DNA of 63,079 nt from a virus: IMG/VR virus record IMGVR_UViG_3300030688_000024, positions 1-63,079 of that record. One strand, written 5' to 3'. Both the position numbers and the translations under genes were made by a program. The notes beneath the pieces are model-generated. The model was not told the origin of the DNA, made no database searches, and saw only the letters and a program-made list of their open reading frames with translations. This document shows, piece after piece, positions 14,582 to 23,395 of the stretch; the first letter of the stretch is position 1, and each line of letters begins with the position of its first letter.

Positions 14582-16431
14582 TGCAGGTAGACTATCACTC
14601 AGGCCTCTACATCGCCCAGTGCAAGTTCGAGGAGCGCCATGCCTTCTCAGACGCCGGCTGGGACTGGTCCAAAGATCGCCGCGCCTGGACGACCGCATCG
14701 CTGGACAAGGCAAAGGCCTTCCAGCCGTTTGCGACCGACGCGGCGTATGGCGCGATCCAGGACGCTGAGAACAAGCGACTAGGGGCGCTAGGGCTCTCCT
14801 ACGCTGCGGACTACCCCATAGACATCCCCTGCCCTCCTGGGCTCGCATACGACCCACATCAGCGTGCCGGCATCTACTATGCGAGCCTGCGCACTGACAC
14901 CCTCAACGCCGACCCGCCCGGTCTGGGCAAGACGATCATGGGGGTTGGGCTCTCGAATCTTCGTCCCGAGATACGAAACGTGCTGGTTGTTTGCCCGGTT
15001 CACTTGAAAATCAACTGGCTTCGCGAGTGGAACAAGTGGTGCGTGAAGGGTCTCACCGTTGGCATCGCTGGCTCGGTCACCAAGCGAGAACGCTTGATCG
15101 ATCCTGAAACCGGGAAGACCCAGAAGAACCCTCTCACCGGCAAAGGCATGTATCGGACCTGGACCGAGAAGGTCTGGCCTGACGCTCAAGTTGTGATCAT
15201 CAACTACGATCAGCTTGCAGACTTCGGCACCAAGATTAGGGCGATGCTGTGGGACCTGTTGATCGTTGACGAGTCCCACTACCTCATGAACGAGGACACC
15301 GAGCGGACGCGACAGATCATCGGCGGAGGAAAGCAGCGAAAGAAGAAGACCGTAGACGGACGTATCGTCAAGTTTTGGAACCCAGCCGTGAACCCGATCC
15401 CAGCCGATCGTCGCCTGTTCCTGACAGGCACGCCGATCACCGGCAAGCCGCTCAACCTTTGGCCTGTGGCAAAGACATTCGATCCGGACGGGATCGGCAA
15501 GAACTGGTTCACGTTCGTTCATCGCTACTGCGGCGCTTTCAAGATGGGCACTAGACTAGACGTTACGGGCGCGTCAAATCTGGAGGAACTCCAGGTCAAG
15601 TGCCGGCTGAAGTTCATGATCCGACGCGACAAAGCGCTGGTCATGAAAGACCTTCCCCCCATGCGTCGCCAATTGATCGAACTACCCGCCGAGGGGCTCG
15701 CCAAGCTGGTCGATCGCGAAATCTCCGCCATGCGGACGGTGCGCAACGCCCTGGCGGATTTCGAACGCATGCTCCAAGGCAAGGACGACCGTCCGGATGA
15801 GATCGACTGGCCGGGGCTCGCCGCTGCGCTGGAGCGTCGGTTCGGACAGTTCCGCGATCTGGATTACATCGAACGGTTCAAGGTCCTAAGCCCTCCTGAA
15901 CAGGTTGCGTTTCAGGAGTTGTCGACCGCACGCAAGGAACTGTCCGCCGCCAAGATTCCGATGGTGGTGGAACATCTAAAGACGTGGATTGATGCTGGCG
16001 AGAAGATCATCGTGTTCGTTGTTCACACGGAGATGGCGGAAGCTCTTCGTGATGCTTTCCCCGGCTGTGGCTTCATCACCGGGAAAGTGTCACCCACAAA
16101 ACGGCAAGCCGAAGTCGATAGATTTCAAAACGATCCTTCGTGCCTACTCATGGTGTGCAACTTCATTGCCGGAGGAACTGGCTACACGATGACAGCCGCG
16201 AGCACCGTTGTGTGCGCTGAGCTTGAATGGTCGCCCTACCTGATCGAACAGGCGGAAGCCAGGGCATGGCGACGAGGGCAGAAGAACGCCGTCCTTTCGC
16301 AGCACTTGGCTGTCGAAGGATCGACCGATGCCCGTCTGGTGGAGGTTCTTCTCGAAAAAGAAGCGATAGTTCATGACGCACTCGATATATCTGCGATTCC
16401 CGAAAAGAATCTCTTGCTTTATTTAACCTAG
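14581..16431 (+). CDS. SNF2-family DEAD/H helicase (616 aa)
   Basis: Superfamily 2 ATPase with Walker A DPPGLGKT (about 111-118), DESH box VDESH (229-233), motif III LTGTPI (near 281), and C-terminal helicase motifs GGTGYTMTAAS (near 529) and EQAEARAWRRGQ (motif VI, near 557). The N-terminal 90 residues are a HARP-like lead-in (GWDWSKDRRAWTT), as in SMARCAL1-type annealing helicases of phages. It probably remodels or anneals DNA during replication or recombination. ATG overlaps the previous stop (ATGA), so it is coupled. Confidence 0.9.
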   Translation: MQVDYHSGLYIAQCKFEERHAFSDAGWDWSKDRRAWTTASLDKAKAFQPFATDAAYGAIQDAENKRLGALGLSYAADYPIDIPCPPGLAYDPHQRAGIYYASLRTDTLNADPPGLGKTIMGVGLSNLRPEIRNVLVVCPVHLKINWLREWNKWCVKGLTVGIAGSVTKRERLIDPETGKTQKNPLTGKGMYRTWTEKVWPDAQVVIINYDQLADFGTKIRAMLWDLLIVDESHYLMNEDTERTRQIIGGGKQRKKKTVDGRIVKFWNPAVNPIPADRRLFLTGTPITGKPLNLWPVAKTFDPDGIGKNWFTFVHRYCGAFKMGTRLDVTGASNLEELQVKCRLKFMIRRDKALVMKDLPPMRRQLIELPAEGLAKLVDREISAMRTVRNALADFERMLQGKDDRPDEIDWPGLAAALERRFGQFRDLDYIERFKVLSPPEQVAFQELSTARKELSAAKIPMVVEHLKTWIDAGEKIIVFVVHTEMAEALRDAFPGCGFITGKVSPTKRQAEVDRFQNDPSCLLMVCNFIAGGTGYTMTAASTVVCAELEWSPYLIEQAEARAWRRGQKNAVLSQHLAVEGSTDARLVEVLLEKEAIVHDALDISAIPEKNLLLYLT

Positions 16432-16451
16432 CACGTCAGTTTCCCTTACCT
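16423..16451 (+). promoter_or_regulatory. Promoter with operator before the HD-domain gene
   Basis: TTAACC (16,423-16,428), 17-bp spacer, TTACCT (16,446-16,451). GTCAGTTTCCCTTAC (16,435-16,449) spans the spacer end and the -10 box. The -35 is weak, but the spacing equals that of the better promoters. Confidence 0.5.
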
Positions 16452-16469
16452 TGTAAAGTTGGAGTGACA

Positions 16470-17033
16470 ATGACACTAGCGGGACGGATCACCACCTACA
16501 GCGGCAACCTGTTCAACATCCTGGACCCGGCTCCGGATGATTTCCGCATTGAGGACATCGCTCACAGCCTGTCTCTGAAGTGCCGATACAATGGCATGTG
16601 CAAGGCGTTCTATTCGGTCGCCCAGCATAGCGTTTATGCCAGCTATATGACGGCTGACAACGACCTGAAGAAGGCACTCCTCCTCCACGATGGGACCGAG
16701 GCCTACATTGATGATCTCGTGCGTCCGTTGAAGGTCCTGTTCCCTGACTACATTGCCTTGGAGCACGCCCTCGGCAACAAGCTCGCCGTCTCGTTCGGTC
16801 TCGCCGTAGGCGCGTTCGAGACGCCTGAGTTGAAGTCGATCGATATGCGCCTGATGGCTCTCGAAGCGACCGTCATGGTTACCAATCCGGATACCATCTT
16901 CGCTTGGACGGGTCGACCGGACGCCTCAATCTATTCGGTTGATCCGTCCTTCACTTTCTGGACCCCGATCGTCGCCGAGAAGATGTTCCTTCAGCGGTTC
17001 TATGAGTTGCGGACGGAGGAGTCTGGATCGTGA
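16470..17033 (+). CDS. HD-domain phosphohydrolase, YfbR-like nucleotidase (187 aa)
   Basis: Metal-binding HD pattern: His in SVAQHSVYAS (about residue 53), then LLLHDGTEAYIDDL (about 71-84) with the HD pair and the following acidic residues. YfbR-type enzymes remove phosphate from deoxynucleoside monophosphates. In a phage this fits control of dNTP pools next to methyltransferase and polymerase genes. ATG 16,470 was chosen over an upstream GTG (16,464) that overlaps the GGAG site. It ends overlapping the methyltransferase start. Confidence 0.8.
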   Translation: MTLAGRITTYSGNLFNILDPAPDDFRIEDIAHSLSLKCRYNGMCKAFYSVAQHSVYASYMTADNDLKKALLLHDGTEAYIDDLVRPLKVLFPDYIALEHALGNKLAVSFGLAVGAFETPELKSIDMRLMALEATVMVTNPDTIFAWTGRPDASIYSVDPSFTFWTPIVAEKMFLQRFYELRTEESGS

Positions 17034-17626
17034 ATTTCATCAGTTCGAATGACGTCGCCATGGGAAACCTTGGCTACGATCGGGTGGAAGCTGACTTCTA
17101 CCCGACGCCGGGCTGGCTGACCGAGGCGGTCGTTCCGTTCCTGCGTCTGCACGGCGTAACGATCGATACCCACGTGTGGGAGCCGGCCTGTGGCGATGGA
17201 GCCATGTCAGGTGTGCTGGCCCGCAGCTTCGACAAGGTGACGTCGACCGATCTCCACAATTATGGCGCGGTCGATGCTCGGGCTGGTGTCGACTTCCTGA
17301 AGCAGGACGTCCACTGGAAAGGTTCAATCGTAACCAACCCGCCGTATGGGGATTTGGCCGAGGCGTTCATCCGGCATGCGCTGAAGGTCACGACGAAGCA
17401 CAGAGGCGTCGTCGCCATGTTGTTGCGGAATGAATATGACTGTGCCAAGGGCCGGTCTGATCTGTTCCGTCTTCATCCGTTCGCTCGCAAGCTGGTGCTG
17501 ACGACTCGTCCTCGTTGGATTGAGGATAGCACGGGAGCGCCGCGTCATAACTATAGTTGGTTCATCTGGGATTGGGCACGAGTAACGTCGGACCCTATTC
17601 TTTCCTATCACCTGAAGGGTAAGTAA
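17030..17626 (+). CDS. DNA adenine-N6 methyltransferase-like protein (198 aa)
   Basis: Motif I EPACGDGAMSG (about 51-61) for S-adenosylmethionine binding and catalytic motif IV NPPY (103-106) identify a class I amino-methyltransferase; NPPY is usual for adenine-N6 or cytosine-N4 enzymes. At 198 aa it lacks an obvious target recognition domain. No restriction enzyme gene is beside it, so protection of phage DNA from host restriction is the likely purpose. GTG start at 17,030 follows GGAGGAG and overlaps the previous stop (GTGA). Confidence 0.8.
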   Translation: MNFISSNDVAMGNLGYDRVEADFYPTPGWLTEAVVPFLRLHGVTIDTHVWEPACGDGAMSGVLARSFDKVTSTDLHNYGAVDARAGVDFLKQDVHWKGSIVTNPPYGDLAEAFIRHALKVTTKHRGVVAMLLRNEYDCAKGRSDLFRLHPFARKLVLTTRPRWIEDSTGAPRHNYSWFIWDWARVTSDPILSYHLKGK

Positions 17627-17628
17627 GA

Positions 17629-19239
17629 ATGACAAAGACCGAGTTCCTGAAGGCCTACTCGAAGCTGTTGAAGAAGCACGGCAGTCAGCGCGCGGTTGCG
17701 AGCGCCACGAAGATCGCCCGCACGACAATCCAGGAATGGCTGAAGGAAGACGTTGGACCAAAGTTCATCGACCGCAAGCCGTCAAAACCCGTAGTCGTTT
17801 CCGTCCCGGAGAGCGGCACACGCCGCTTCATCCTCACCTCGGCACAGGACGGCACGAACGTCCACGAAGGCTTCCTGACGAACCTGGAAGCCTACGCCGC
17901 CTACCTCGGGGCTGCGATCAGCATCGCCGGCTTCACCTACAACAAGCGGCTGTTCCAGGAGAACAGGAAGGACGATCCCCGGTGGACCGGCTACCACACG
18001 CGGGTCGAGCCCTACCTGGAGCACAACCAAGTTCAGATCGGCGACAATCTGTTGTGGTGCGCCGAGATGAACACGCTTCCCACGGCTGTGACGCCGCTGA
18101 CTGGCTTCGAGGTTTACACCGGGAGCAAGTGGGGAATCTTTCCCCACGCCAAGGTTCAGCTTTCGTCCGTCCCGACGATGAAGCACACGCCGGCAAAACA
18201 AATCATGACGACCGGCGCGGTGACGCTGCCGAACTATGTTCAGAAACGGGCTGGCATCAAGGCTCAGTTCCACCACATCATCGGCGCGGTGCTGGTTGAG
18301 ATCGACAGCGATGGACATCATTTCTGCCGGCACCTGCTGGCGGACAAGAATGGATCGTTCTACGATCTGACGCGGTTCGTGGCTGACGGACGCGTCACCG
18401 AAGGACACCGCCTGGAGGCAATCAATTGGGGGGATATCCACCTCGAAAAGTTAGACTCCGTCGTTGCTAAGGCTGCCTGGGGACTCAGTATCGAAAGCGA
18501 CGGTGTCGTTGTTTCGGACGAGGAGGCGCGCGAGGTGAGCATGCTTGCTGAGTTGGACCCGAAGGTTCAACTGTTTCACGATGCGACCGACTTCTCGGTG
18601 CGCAATCATCATAGCATCAAGGACCCTCACTTCCGGTTCAAGATGCACGTCGCCGGCACCGAACGGGTTGAAGATGCCTTCGACGGTTTGTCGGACTTCC
18701 TGTTGCTGACTGAGGGTGAGAGTTGCTTGTCGGTCGTCGTCGAGAGCAACCACGATCTGGCGGTGAAGCGCTGGCTCGCAGAGAGTGACTGGCGGGACGA
18801 TCCCGTCAACGCCATCTTCTTCCTGGAAGCCCAGTTCGAGGTTCTGAAGGCGATCAAGGCCGGAGAAGACTTCTCCGTCCTGGAGTGGGCAGTTACCCGA
18901 AACCGTGAGAGCGATTTCGATCGGATTGCGTTCCTCCGTGAGGACGAGTCCTTCACGATCTGCGACGGGCTGATCGAATGCGGGATGCACGGGCACCTCG
19001 GCGCCAACGGATCACGCGGAAGCCCGAAGCAGTTCACGCGGATGGGGCAGCGCGCCAACACGGGGCACACTCATTCGGCGTCCATAATCGACGGCATCTA
19101 CACAGCCGGTGTCTCGGGAAGCTTGGACATGGGTTATAACAAAGGGCTCTCGTCGTGGTCCCATAGCCACATCCTGACTTATCCATCAGGGAAGCGGACG
19201 ATTGTGACGATGATGGACGGCAAGTGGCACGCGGACTAA
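17629..19239 (+). CDS. T5 A1-like protein with N-terminal helix-turn-helix (536 aa)
   Basis: The C-terminal third has closely spaced metal-ligand motifs: GMHGHLGANGSRGS (about 444-457), GHTHSASIIDGIY (about 478) and WSHSHILTYPSGKRT (about 510). These match the phage family named after T5 A1, a pre-early protein needed for host DNA breakdown and takeover, and suggest a metallophosphoesterase-like site. The N-terminus (SQRAVASATKIARTTIQEW) is a helix-turn-helix also found at the end of the rIIB-like protein. Nuclease or takeover function is inferred, not shown. Confidence 0.6.
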   Translation: MTKTEFLKAYSKLLKKHGSQRAVASATKIARTTIQEWLKEDVGPKFIDRKPSKPVVVSVPESGTRRFILTSAQDGTNVHEGFLTNLEAYAAYLGAAISIAGFTYNKRLFQENRKDDPRWTGYHTRVEPYLEHNQVQIGDNLLWCAEMNTLPTAVTPLTGFEVYTGSKWGIFPHAKVQLSSVPTMKHTPAKQIMTTGAVTLPNYVQKRAGIKAQFHHIIGAVLVEIDSDGHHFCRHLLADKNGSFYDLTRFVADGRVTEGHRLEAINWGDIHLEKLDSVVAKAAWGLSIESDGVVVSDEEAREVSMLAELDPKVQLFHDATDFSVRNHHSIKDPHFRFKMHVAGTERVEDAFDGLSDFLLLTEGESCLSVVVESNHDLAVKRWLAESDWRDDPVNAIFFLEAQFEVLKAIKAGEDFSVLEWAVTRNRESDFDRIAFLREDESFTICDGLIECGMHGHLGANGSRGSPKQFTRMGQRANTGHTHSASIIDGIYTAGVSGSLDMGYNKGLSSWSHSHILTYPSGKRTIVTMMDGKWHAD

Positions 19240-19245
19240 TTCGCC

Positions 19246-19274
19246 TTGCAGCGTAAGCCGTTCTGACGTATGTC
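19246..19274 (+). promoter_or_regulatory. Promoter with operator before the small GIY-YIG gene
   Basis: TTGCAG (19,246-19,251), 17-bp spacer, TATGTC (19,269-19,274). GTAAGCCGTTCTGAC (19,253-19,267) fills the spacer. The -10 box includes the ATG at 19,270, which argues that translation starts later, at 19,300. Confidence 0.65.
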
Positions 19275-19299
19275 ATCCAAACCAGCCCGAAGGACCATC

Positions 19300-19620
19300 A
19301 TGCAGCCCGACGCCAACACACGATCCGAACACAGACAGATCGTCAAAGCCTCCGTCCTCATTCAGAAGGTGGGCATCTACTTCCTGATCGCCAACCGGAA
19401 GATCGTTTACGTCGGCAAGTCCTGCAACATCCCGGGGCGCGTCGCAGAGCATATGCTGTCGAAGGAATTCGACAGCTTCTCCTTCATCCCCGCCGGGCGC
19501 CAGGAACTGGACGCCTTGGAGCGAGCCTACATCGACAAGTTCCTGCCGGTCCTCAACCGAGACCCGACAACCGAGAGGCTCCGGCGCCAAACGACTGTCA
19601 AACGACGTAAGGGAAACTGA
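19300..19620 (+). CDS. Small GIY-YIG nuclease-domain protein (106 aa)
   Basis: The GIY-YIG pattern is visible: GIYFLIANRKIVYVGKS with the second motif as YVG, Arg in NIPGRVAEHM, and Glu in LDALERAYIDKFLPVLN. These are the expected catalytic positions of this nuclease fold. It is a single domain without a DNA-binding extension, like the minimal phage members, so it may be a stand-alone nuclease rather than a homing enzyme. ATG 19,300 has GAAGG eight bases upstream and lies downstream of the promoter. Confidence 0.75.
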   Translation: MQPDANTRSEHRQIVKASVLIQKVGIYFLIANRKIVYVGKSCNIPGRVAEHMLSKEFDSFSFIPAGRQELDALERAYIDKFLPVLNRDPTTERLRRQTTVKRRKGN

Positions 19621-19621
19621 C
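19607..19621 (+). promoter_or_regulatory. Operator-like site overlapping stop codon and ribosome-binding site
   Basis: GTAAGGGAAACTGAC ends in the TGA of the GIY-YIG gene, and its AAGGGA is the only plausible ribosome-binding site for ATG 19,624. The identical 15-mer recurs at 28,624. No promoter hexamers precede it here. Confidence 0.5.
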
Positions 19622-19623
19622 AC

Positions 19624-20043
19624 ATGTATCACGTTGAAATCCACGTCATCGACACCGTGAACAATCGAGACCTCGCCTACATGGGGCTCAACGTTACCCA
19701 AGGGTTCACACAGCCTGAGATTATCGAGGCTGCGGCGATCTTCATCGCGTCGGTCGCGGAAGTTCAGGCGGATGTGGATCGGGAGCCGGCGGAGGAAGAC
19801 AAGCCGCTTGTGCCGGCGACCTACACGGCGACGTTGACTCACGTTGGGGAGGATAAGCACATCAATGCCATCAAGGAGCTTCGCACCTTCGCCGGGCTGA
19901 CTTTGAAGGACGCGAAGGACGCCGTTGATGCTGTCAGGGACAAAGGCACGCCGTGGATCGTCAAGGACGGGCTATCGTCCGAGGATGCTCTGGCGCTGAA
20001 ATCCGCGTTTGAGGCGGCAGGCGCCTCGGTGGTGCTCACCTGA
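19624..20043 (+). CDS. Protein with ribosomal L7/L12 C-terminal-like domain (139 aa)
   Basis: The second half (about residues 78-139) follows the bacterial L7/L12 (bL12) C-terminal domain closely: NAIKELRTFAGLTLKDAKDAV, then WIVKDGLSSEDALALKSAF and EAAGASVVL. The N-terminal half is unrelated to the L12 dimerisation domain. In ribosomes this domain recruits translation factors. Viral genomes carrying bL12 homologues have been reported; whether this chimeric protein joins ribosomes is unknown. Alternatively the fold is reused for protein binding. It overlaps the next gene by one base and shares its transcript. Confidence 0.65.
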   Translation: MYHVEIHVIDTVNNRDLAYMGLNVTQGFTQPEIIEAAAIFIASVAEVQADVDREPAEEDKPLVPATYTATLTHVGEDKHINAIKELRTFAGLTLKDAKDAVDAVRDKGTPWIVKDGLSSEDALALKSAFEAAGASVVLT

Positions 20044-20681
20044 TGTCCGCCTCCTACCTATACGAAATTCACCTCACCGTCCGGACCACCGACATTCCCC
20101 GGTTCCGTGCGATCTGTGATGAGGTGGGCGTCAAGGCGATTGTCATCGATCTCCAAGACAAGACAGGCGGTAACGTCATGATGGACGTCATGACGTCGTC
20201 GAAGTTCTCCGGGACGGACGGGCAAGCGTATCAACAGGCGCAGCACCTGAAGCAGCTTATTCAGATCGCCGGGCTTGACGTGGTTCGCACCAAGATAGAA
20301 ACGGTGCCCTGGCATCTGCTGGCTTCGGACGTTGATATAGAAAATATGGTCCTACGCGAGGGGCGCTACTTCGAAGCACACATCCCTGTCCTGCTGACTG
20401 CGAACGATGGCGAGCAGAGCGAACTACTGACAGGAATTGCCACCGGGCGTGTTTTGCACCGCTCGCGTAACGCTCTGAAGGTGGTGTCTGATGAGCAGAC
20501 TGTTGTCATGCTGACGCGGCGGTCGAAGTCTGCTGGAGCATACGCGTTTGAGTTCGTCGTGGGGCTGGACGTCGACGCGTTGAAGCACGCGGGCTTCAAC
20601 CTCGCCAAGCCAAATCCTGAGATCGAATTCGCATTGTTCGACTCCAATGTTCACCACGATCTGGCCTGGATCAAAGCCTAA
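20043..20681 (+). CDS. Hypothetical protein, 212 aa
   Basis: ATG 20,043 shares its A with the preceding TGA (TGATG), so it is coupled to the L7/L12-like gene. The sequence looks like a two-domain alpha/beta protein: residues 5-90 (strands around YLYEIHLTVRTTDI, then a helix) and 100-212. A segment RTKIETVPWH near 80 recurs in my memory of phage proteins of unknown function, but I cannot name the family. Located directly before DNA polymerase, so a replication accessory is possible. Confidence 0.65.
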   Translation: MSASYLYEIHLTVRTTDIPRFRAICDEVGVKAIVIDLQDKTGGNVMMDVMTSSKFSGTDGQAYQQAQHLKQLIQIAGLDVVRTKIETVPWHLLASDVDIENMVLREGRYFEAHIPVLLTANDGEQSELLTGIATGRVLHRSRNALKVVSDEQTVVMLTRRSKSAGAYAFEFVVGLDVDALKHAGFNLAKPNPEIEFALFDSNVHHDLAWIKA

Positions 20682-20683
20682 GC

Positions 20684-22801
20684 ATGCCATTCGACGGTAT
20701 CCTAGACACGTCGACGCTGTCGATCGAGAGCAAGCACCCTCGGATCAAGACAGCGATCTGGGACGTTGAGACAAACGGACTTCTCGATACCCTAACGCGC
20801 GTCCACTGCTTGGTGATCCGCGACTTCGAACGGAGGAAGACATATCGTTTCCGACGGAACGAGGTCGAGGACACGATCGACGAAGGCCTTGATATGCTGG
20901 AAGCAGCAGAGATGGTCGTCGGGATCAACATCCTCTATTTCGATCTGCCGGCGCTGGATAAGGTCTACGATGGCGTAAACATCCGAGGCAAGGTCCGTGA
21001 TGCGCTGGTTATGTCCCGCATGTGCTTCACCGACCAGAAGGACAAAGACTTCCGGTTGTTCGAGCAGGGTAAAATCCCAGGCAAGATGATTGGCGCTCAC
21101 ACGTTGAAGGCGTGGGGATATCGGCTCGGTCTGCTGAAGGGTGACTACGCCGACGTGATGGAGGAGCGTGCCAAGGAGCTAGGGATCACTGATCCTCGGC
21201 TCTTGACACAGTTCGTGTGGGGCACCTGGAACCAAGAGATGGACGACTACTGCGTCCAGGACGTCGATGTCACAACGATGCTGTGGCAGAAGATTCTCAA
21301 CACGCAGTGGGCTGAAGAAGCTACGATCCTGGAGCACACAATCCACGATCTGATGGGTCAGCAGGAACGCAATGGTATTCATTTTGACGTTGCAGCAGCG
21401 GAAGCGCTCGCGATCGAGTTGGAGACAGAGGCCCACAAGCTAGAGCAAGAGGCGATTTCTCATTACGGAATGTGGTGGGCTCCGGGTAAGAAACACATCG
21501 TTCGCGCGCTTTGGGACGATCCAGATGGGCTTAACAAAGCCAAGAAGTATAAAGCGCCGAGACCTGAGTTTGGCGAAGACGCCAGTCGAGCAGTTTGGGG
21601 TGATGTCTTCGTCCCGAAGAAGTCACTCAAATACAAAGACCCGTCTCGGGCTGATCGAACCGAGGGGGCACCTTTCTGTCCCGTGGTCTGTAAGGAGTTC
21701 AATCCTGGTTCCCGCGATCAGGTCATCGATCGGTTTTCTACGGTATATAATTGGCATCCGGTGGATTTCACGGAAACAGGACGTCCAGAGGTTTCCGACG
21801 ATGTGCTTCGGCGCATTGGTGCTGCGATCCCTATGGCGTTCGAGATAGCCGAGATTTTCTATTACAAGAAGCGCCTTGGGCAACTGAAGACCGGTCCTGG
21901 TGCGTGGTTGAAGAAGGTTGGTCGGGACGGGTTGATCCATGCCTACGTCAATGTTGGCGGGACTGTGTCCGGTCGGGCGTCGCACGTCAGCCCCAACCTC
22001 GCCCAGGTTCCGAAGGTCAAACTCCGGAAGAACAAGGAGACAGGAAAGACTGAGATATTGAAGGGTCGTGCTGGGGATCACGGATACGAATGCCGTAGCC
22101 TTTTTGGTGTCCCTGATGGATGGACTTTAACGGGAACTGACCTGTCCGGAATCGAGTTACGGGCTTTCGGGGAAAAACTAGCACGGTATGATGGCGGTAA
22201 ATACCTAGAACTAATTCTGTCTGGCGACATTCATACTTACAATCAGGAACTAGCTGGACTACCCACCAGAGACAATGCGAAGACGTTTATTTATGCTCTT
22301 CTGTATGGTGCCGGCGATATCAAGCTTGGGTCCATCGTATCTCCTTTGGCATCTGAAGAAGAGCAGAAGGCGATTGGCGAAGAGCTACGCGAGCGTTTCA
22401 TGCGCAATCTGCCGGCCTATGCCAGTCTGGTTCGCGAAATCAAAAAGCACGCCAAACGTGGATTCCTCCCAGGGCTTGACGGTCGGAAGCTTTATGTCCG
22501 GTCGCCCCACTCTGCTCTCAACACTCTGCTTCAGAGTGACGCGGCTTTGATAAGTAAACGCTGGGCGTGTTTAACCGAGGAGTATTTAATCGAAGCTGGA
22601 CTGGTTCACGGTTGGGACGGTGATTTCGTTTTCCAACTCTACATCCACGACGAGCTTCAGATCGCATCCCGTGGTAGAAATGCTGCCCTAGTTGAAGAGT
22701 GTTGCATCAGGGCTGCTCGGGACGCCGGTATCTCGTTCGGCTACTCGTGTCCGATCGACGCGGAGTCCAAGCATGGTATGACGTGGGGAGCTACCCACTG
22801 A
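20684..22801 (+). CDS. Family A DNA polymerase with 3'-5' exonuclease (705 aa)
   Basis: T7-like replicative polymerase. Exonuclease motif I IWDVETNG (25-32), polymerase motif A TGTDLSGIELR (about 483-493), motif B RDNAKTFIYALLYGAG (about 529) and motif C IHDEL (about 653-657) are all present, so both active sites look intact. Length matches T7 gene 5 (704 aa). Codon choice at 22,130-22,310 and around 22,550 is more AT-rich than in the rest. The stop overlaps the downstream HNH-type gene in TGATG. Confidence 0.95.
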   Translation: MPFDGILDTSTLSIESKHPRIKTAIWDVETNGLLDTLTRVHCLVIRDFERRKTYRFRRNEVEDTIDEGLDMLEAAEMVVGINILYFDLPALDKVYDGVNIRGKVRDALVMSRMCFTDQKDKDFRLFEQGKIPGKMIGAHTLKAWGYRLGLLKGDYADVMEERAKELGITDPRLLTQFVWGTWNQEMDDYCVQDVDVTTMLWQKILNTQWAEEATILEHTIHDLMGQQERNGIHFDVAAAEALAIELETEAHKLEQEAISHYGMWWAPGKKHIVRALWDDPDGLNKAKKYKAPRPEFGEDASRAVWGDVFVPKKSLKYKDPSRADRTEGAPFCPVVCKEFNPGSRDQVIDRFSTVYNWHPVDFTETGRPEVSDDVLRRIGAAIPMAFEIAEIFYYKKRLGQLKTGPGAWLKKVGRDGLIHAYVNVGGTVSGRASHVSPNLAQVPKVKLRKNKETGKTEILKGRAGDHGYECRSLFGVPDGWTLTGTDLSGIELRAFGEKLARYDGGKYLELILSGDIHTYNQELAGLPTRDNAKTFIYALLYGAGDIKLGSIVSPLASEEEQKAIGEELRERFMRNLPAYASLVREIKKHAKRGFLPGLDGRKLYVRSPHSALNTLLQSDAALISKRWACLTEEYLIEAGLVHGWDGDFVFQLYIHDELQIASRGRNAALVEECCIRAARDAGISFGYSCPIDAESKHGMTWGATH

Positions 22802-23349
22802 TGCAGATACTAGACGAAATGACTGACTTGAGGGAGGCGAAGGAACAAGGCCTCACCTACTACGACTCTGCGAGACCATGCCGTAACGGTCACATAGGAA
22901 AGCGAACCGTGCTGAATCATCAATGCGCTACGTGCAAGGACGAGAACTACAAGCGCTGGTCCTCCGGGGACAAAGGAAGAGAGTATAGAATTAAAGACAG
23001 ATTGAGGTATCGAAACCAGCCCGCTGCTCGAATTCTGACCAGACTGAAAACTCGCGCAGGAAGGAAGGGACTGGCTTTCGATCTTGACCTTACCGACATA
23101 GTGATACCGAATTTTTGTCCGGTCCTCGGAATCCCCATCAGTATATCAGACACAGATCGATTGGATTGTTCGCCATCTGTAGATCGGTTTGACAACTCCC
23201 TTGGATATGTCAAGGGGAACATCAGGTTCGTCAGTTGGCGAGCGAACAAGATCAAATCAGACGCAACGGTGCAGGAGCTAGAAGCTGTGACCAACTACGC
23301 ACGATCGGGCGTTGGTCGGTTCGATTCTTCGACTGGTGACGCAATTTAG
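22801..23349 (+). CDS. HNH-like (putative homing) endonuclease (182 aa)
   Basis: Cysteine-rich N-terminus (ARPCRNGHIGKR and HQCATCKDEN, about residues 25-48) suggests a zinc site. The C-terminal part, FCPVLGIPI, then PSVDRFDNSLGYVKGNI and FVSWRANKIKSDAT, is characteristic of phage HNH-related endonucleases. It abuts the polymerase gene, a common target of free-standing homing endonucleases. ATG 22,801 was chosen because it overlaps the polymerase stop. The gene is more AT-rich than its surroundings, which fits recent transfer. Confidence 0.7.
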   Translation: MQILDEMTDLREAKEQGLTYYDSARPCRNGHIGKRTVLNHQCATCKDENYKRWSSGDKGREYRIKDRLRYRNQPAARILTRLKTRAGRKGLAFDLDLTDIVIPNFCPVLGIPISISDTDRLDCSPSVDRFDNSLGYVKGNIRFVSWRANKIKSDATVQELEAVTNYARSGVGRFDSSTGDAI

Positions 23350-23350
23350 G

Positions 23351-23378
23351 TTGACGTGCGTAAGTTTTGCTATACAAG
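23351..23378 (+). promoter_or_regulatory. Promoter with operator before the exonuclease gene
   Basis: TTGACG (23,351-23,356) with a -10 candidate TACAAG (23,373-23,378, 16-bp spacer). GTAAGTTTTGCTATAC (23,360-23,375) is a family member with one extra base. The ATG at 23,396 follows with AGAGGTG. Confidence 0.6.
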
Positions 23379-23395
23379 AGCGGGAAGAGGTGACC

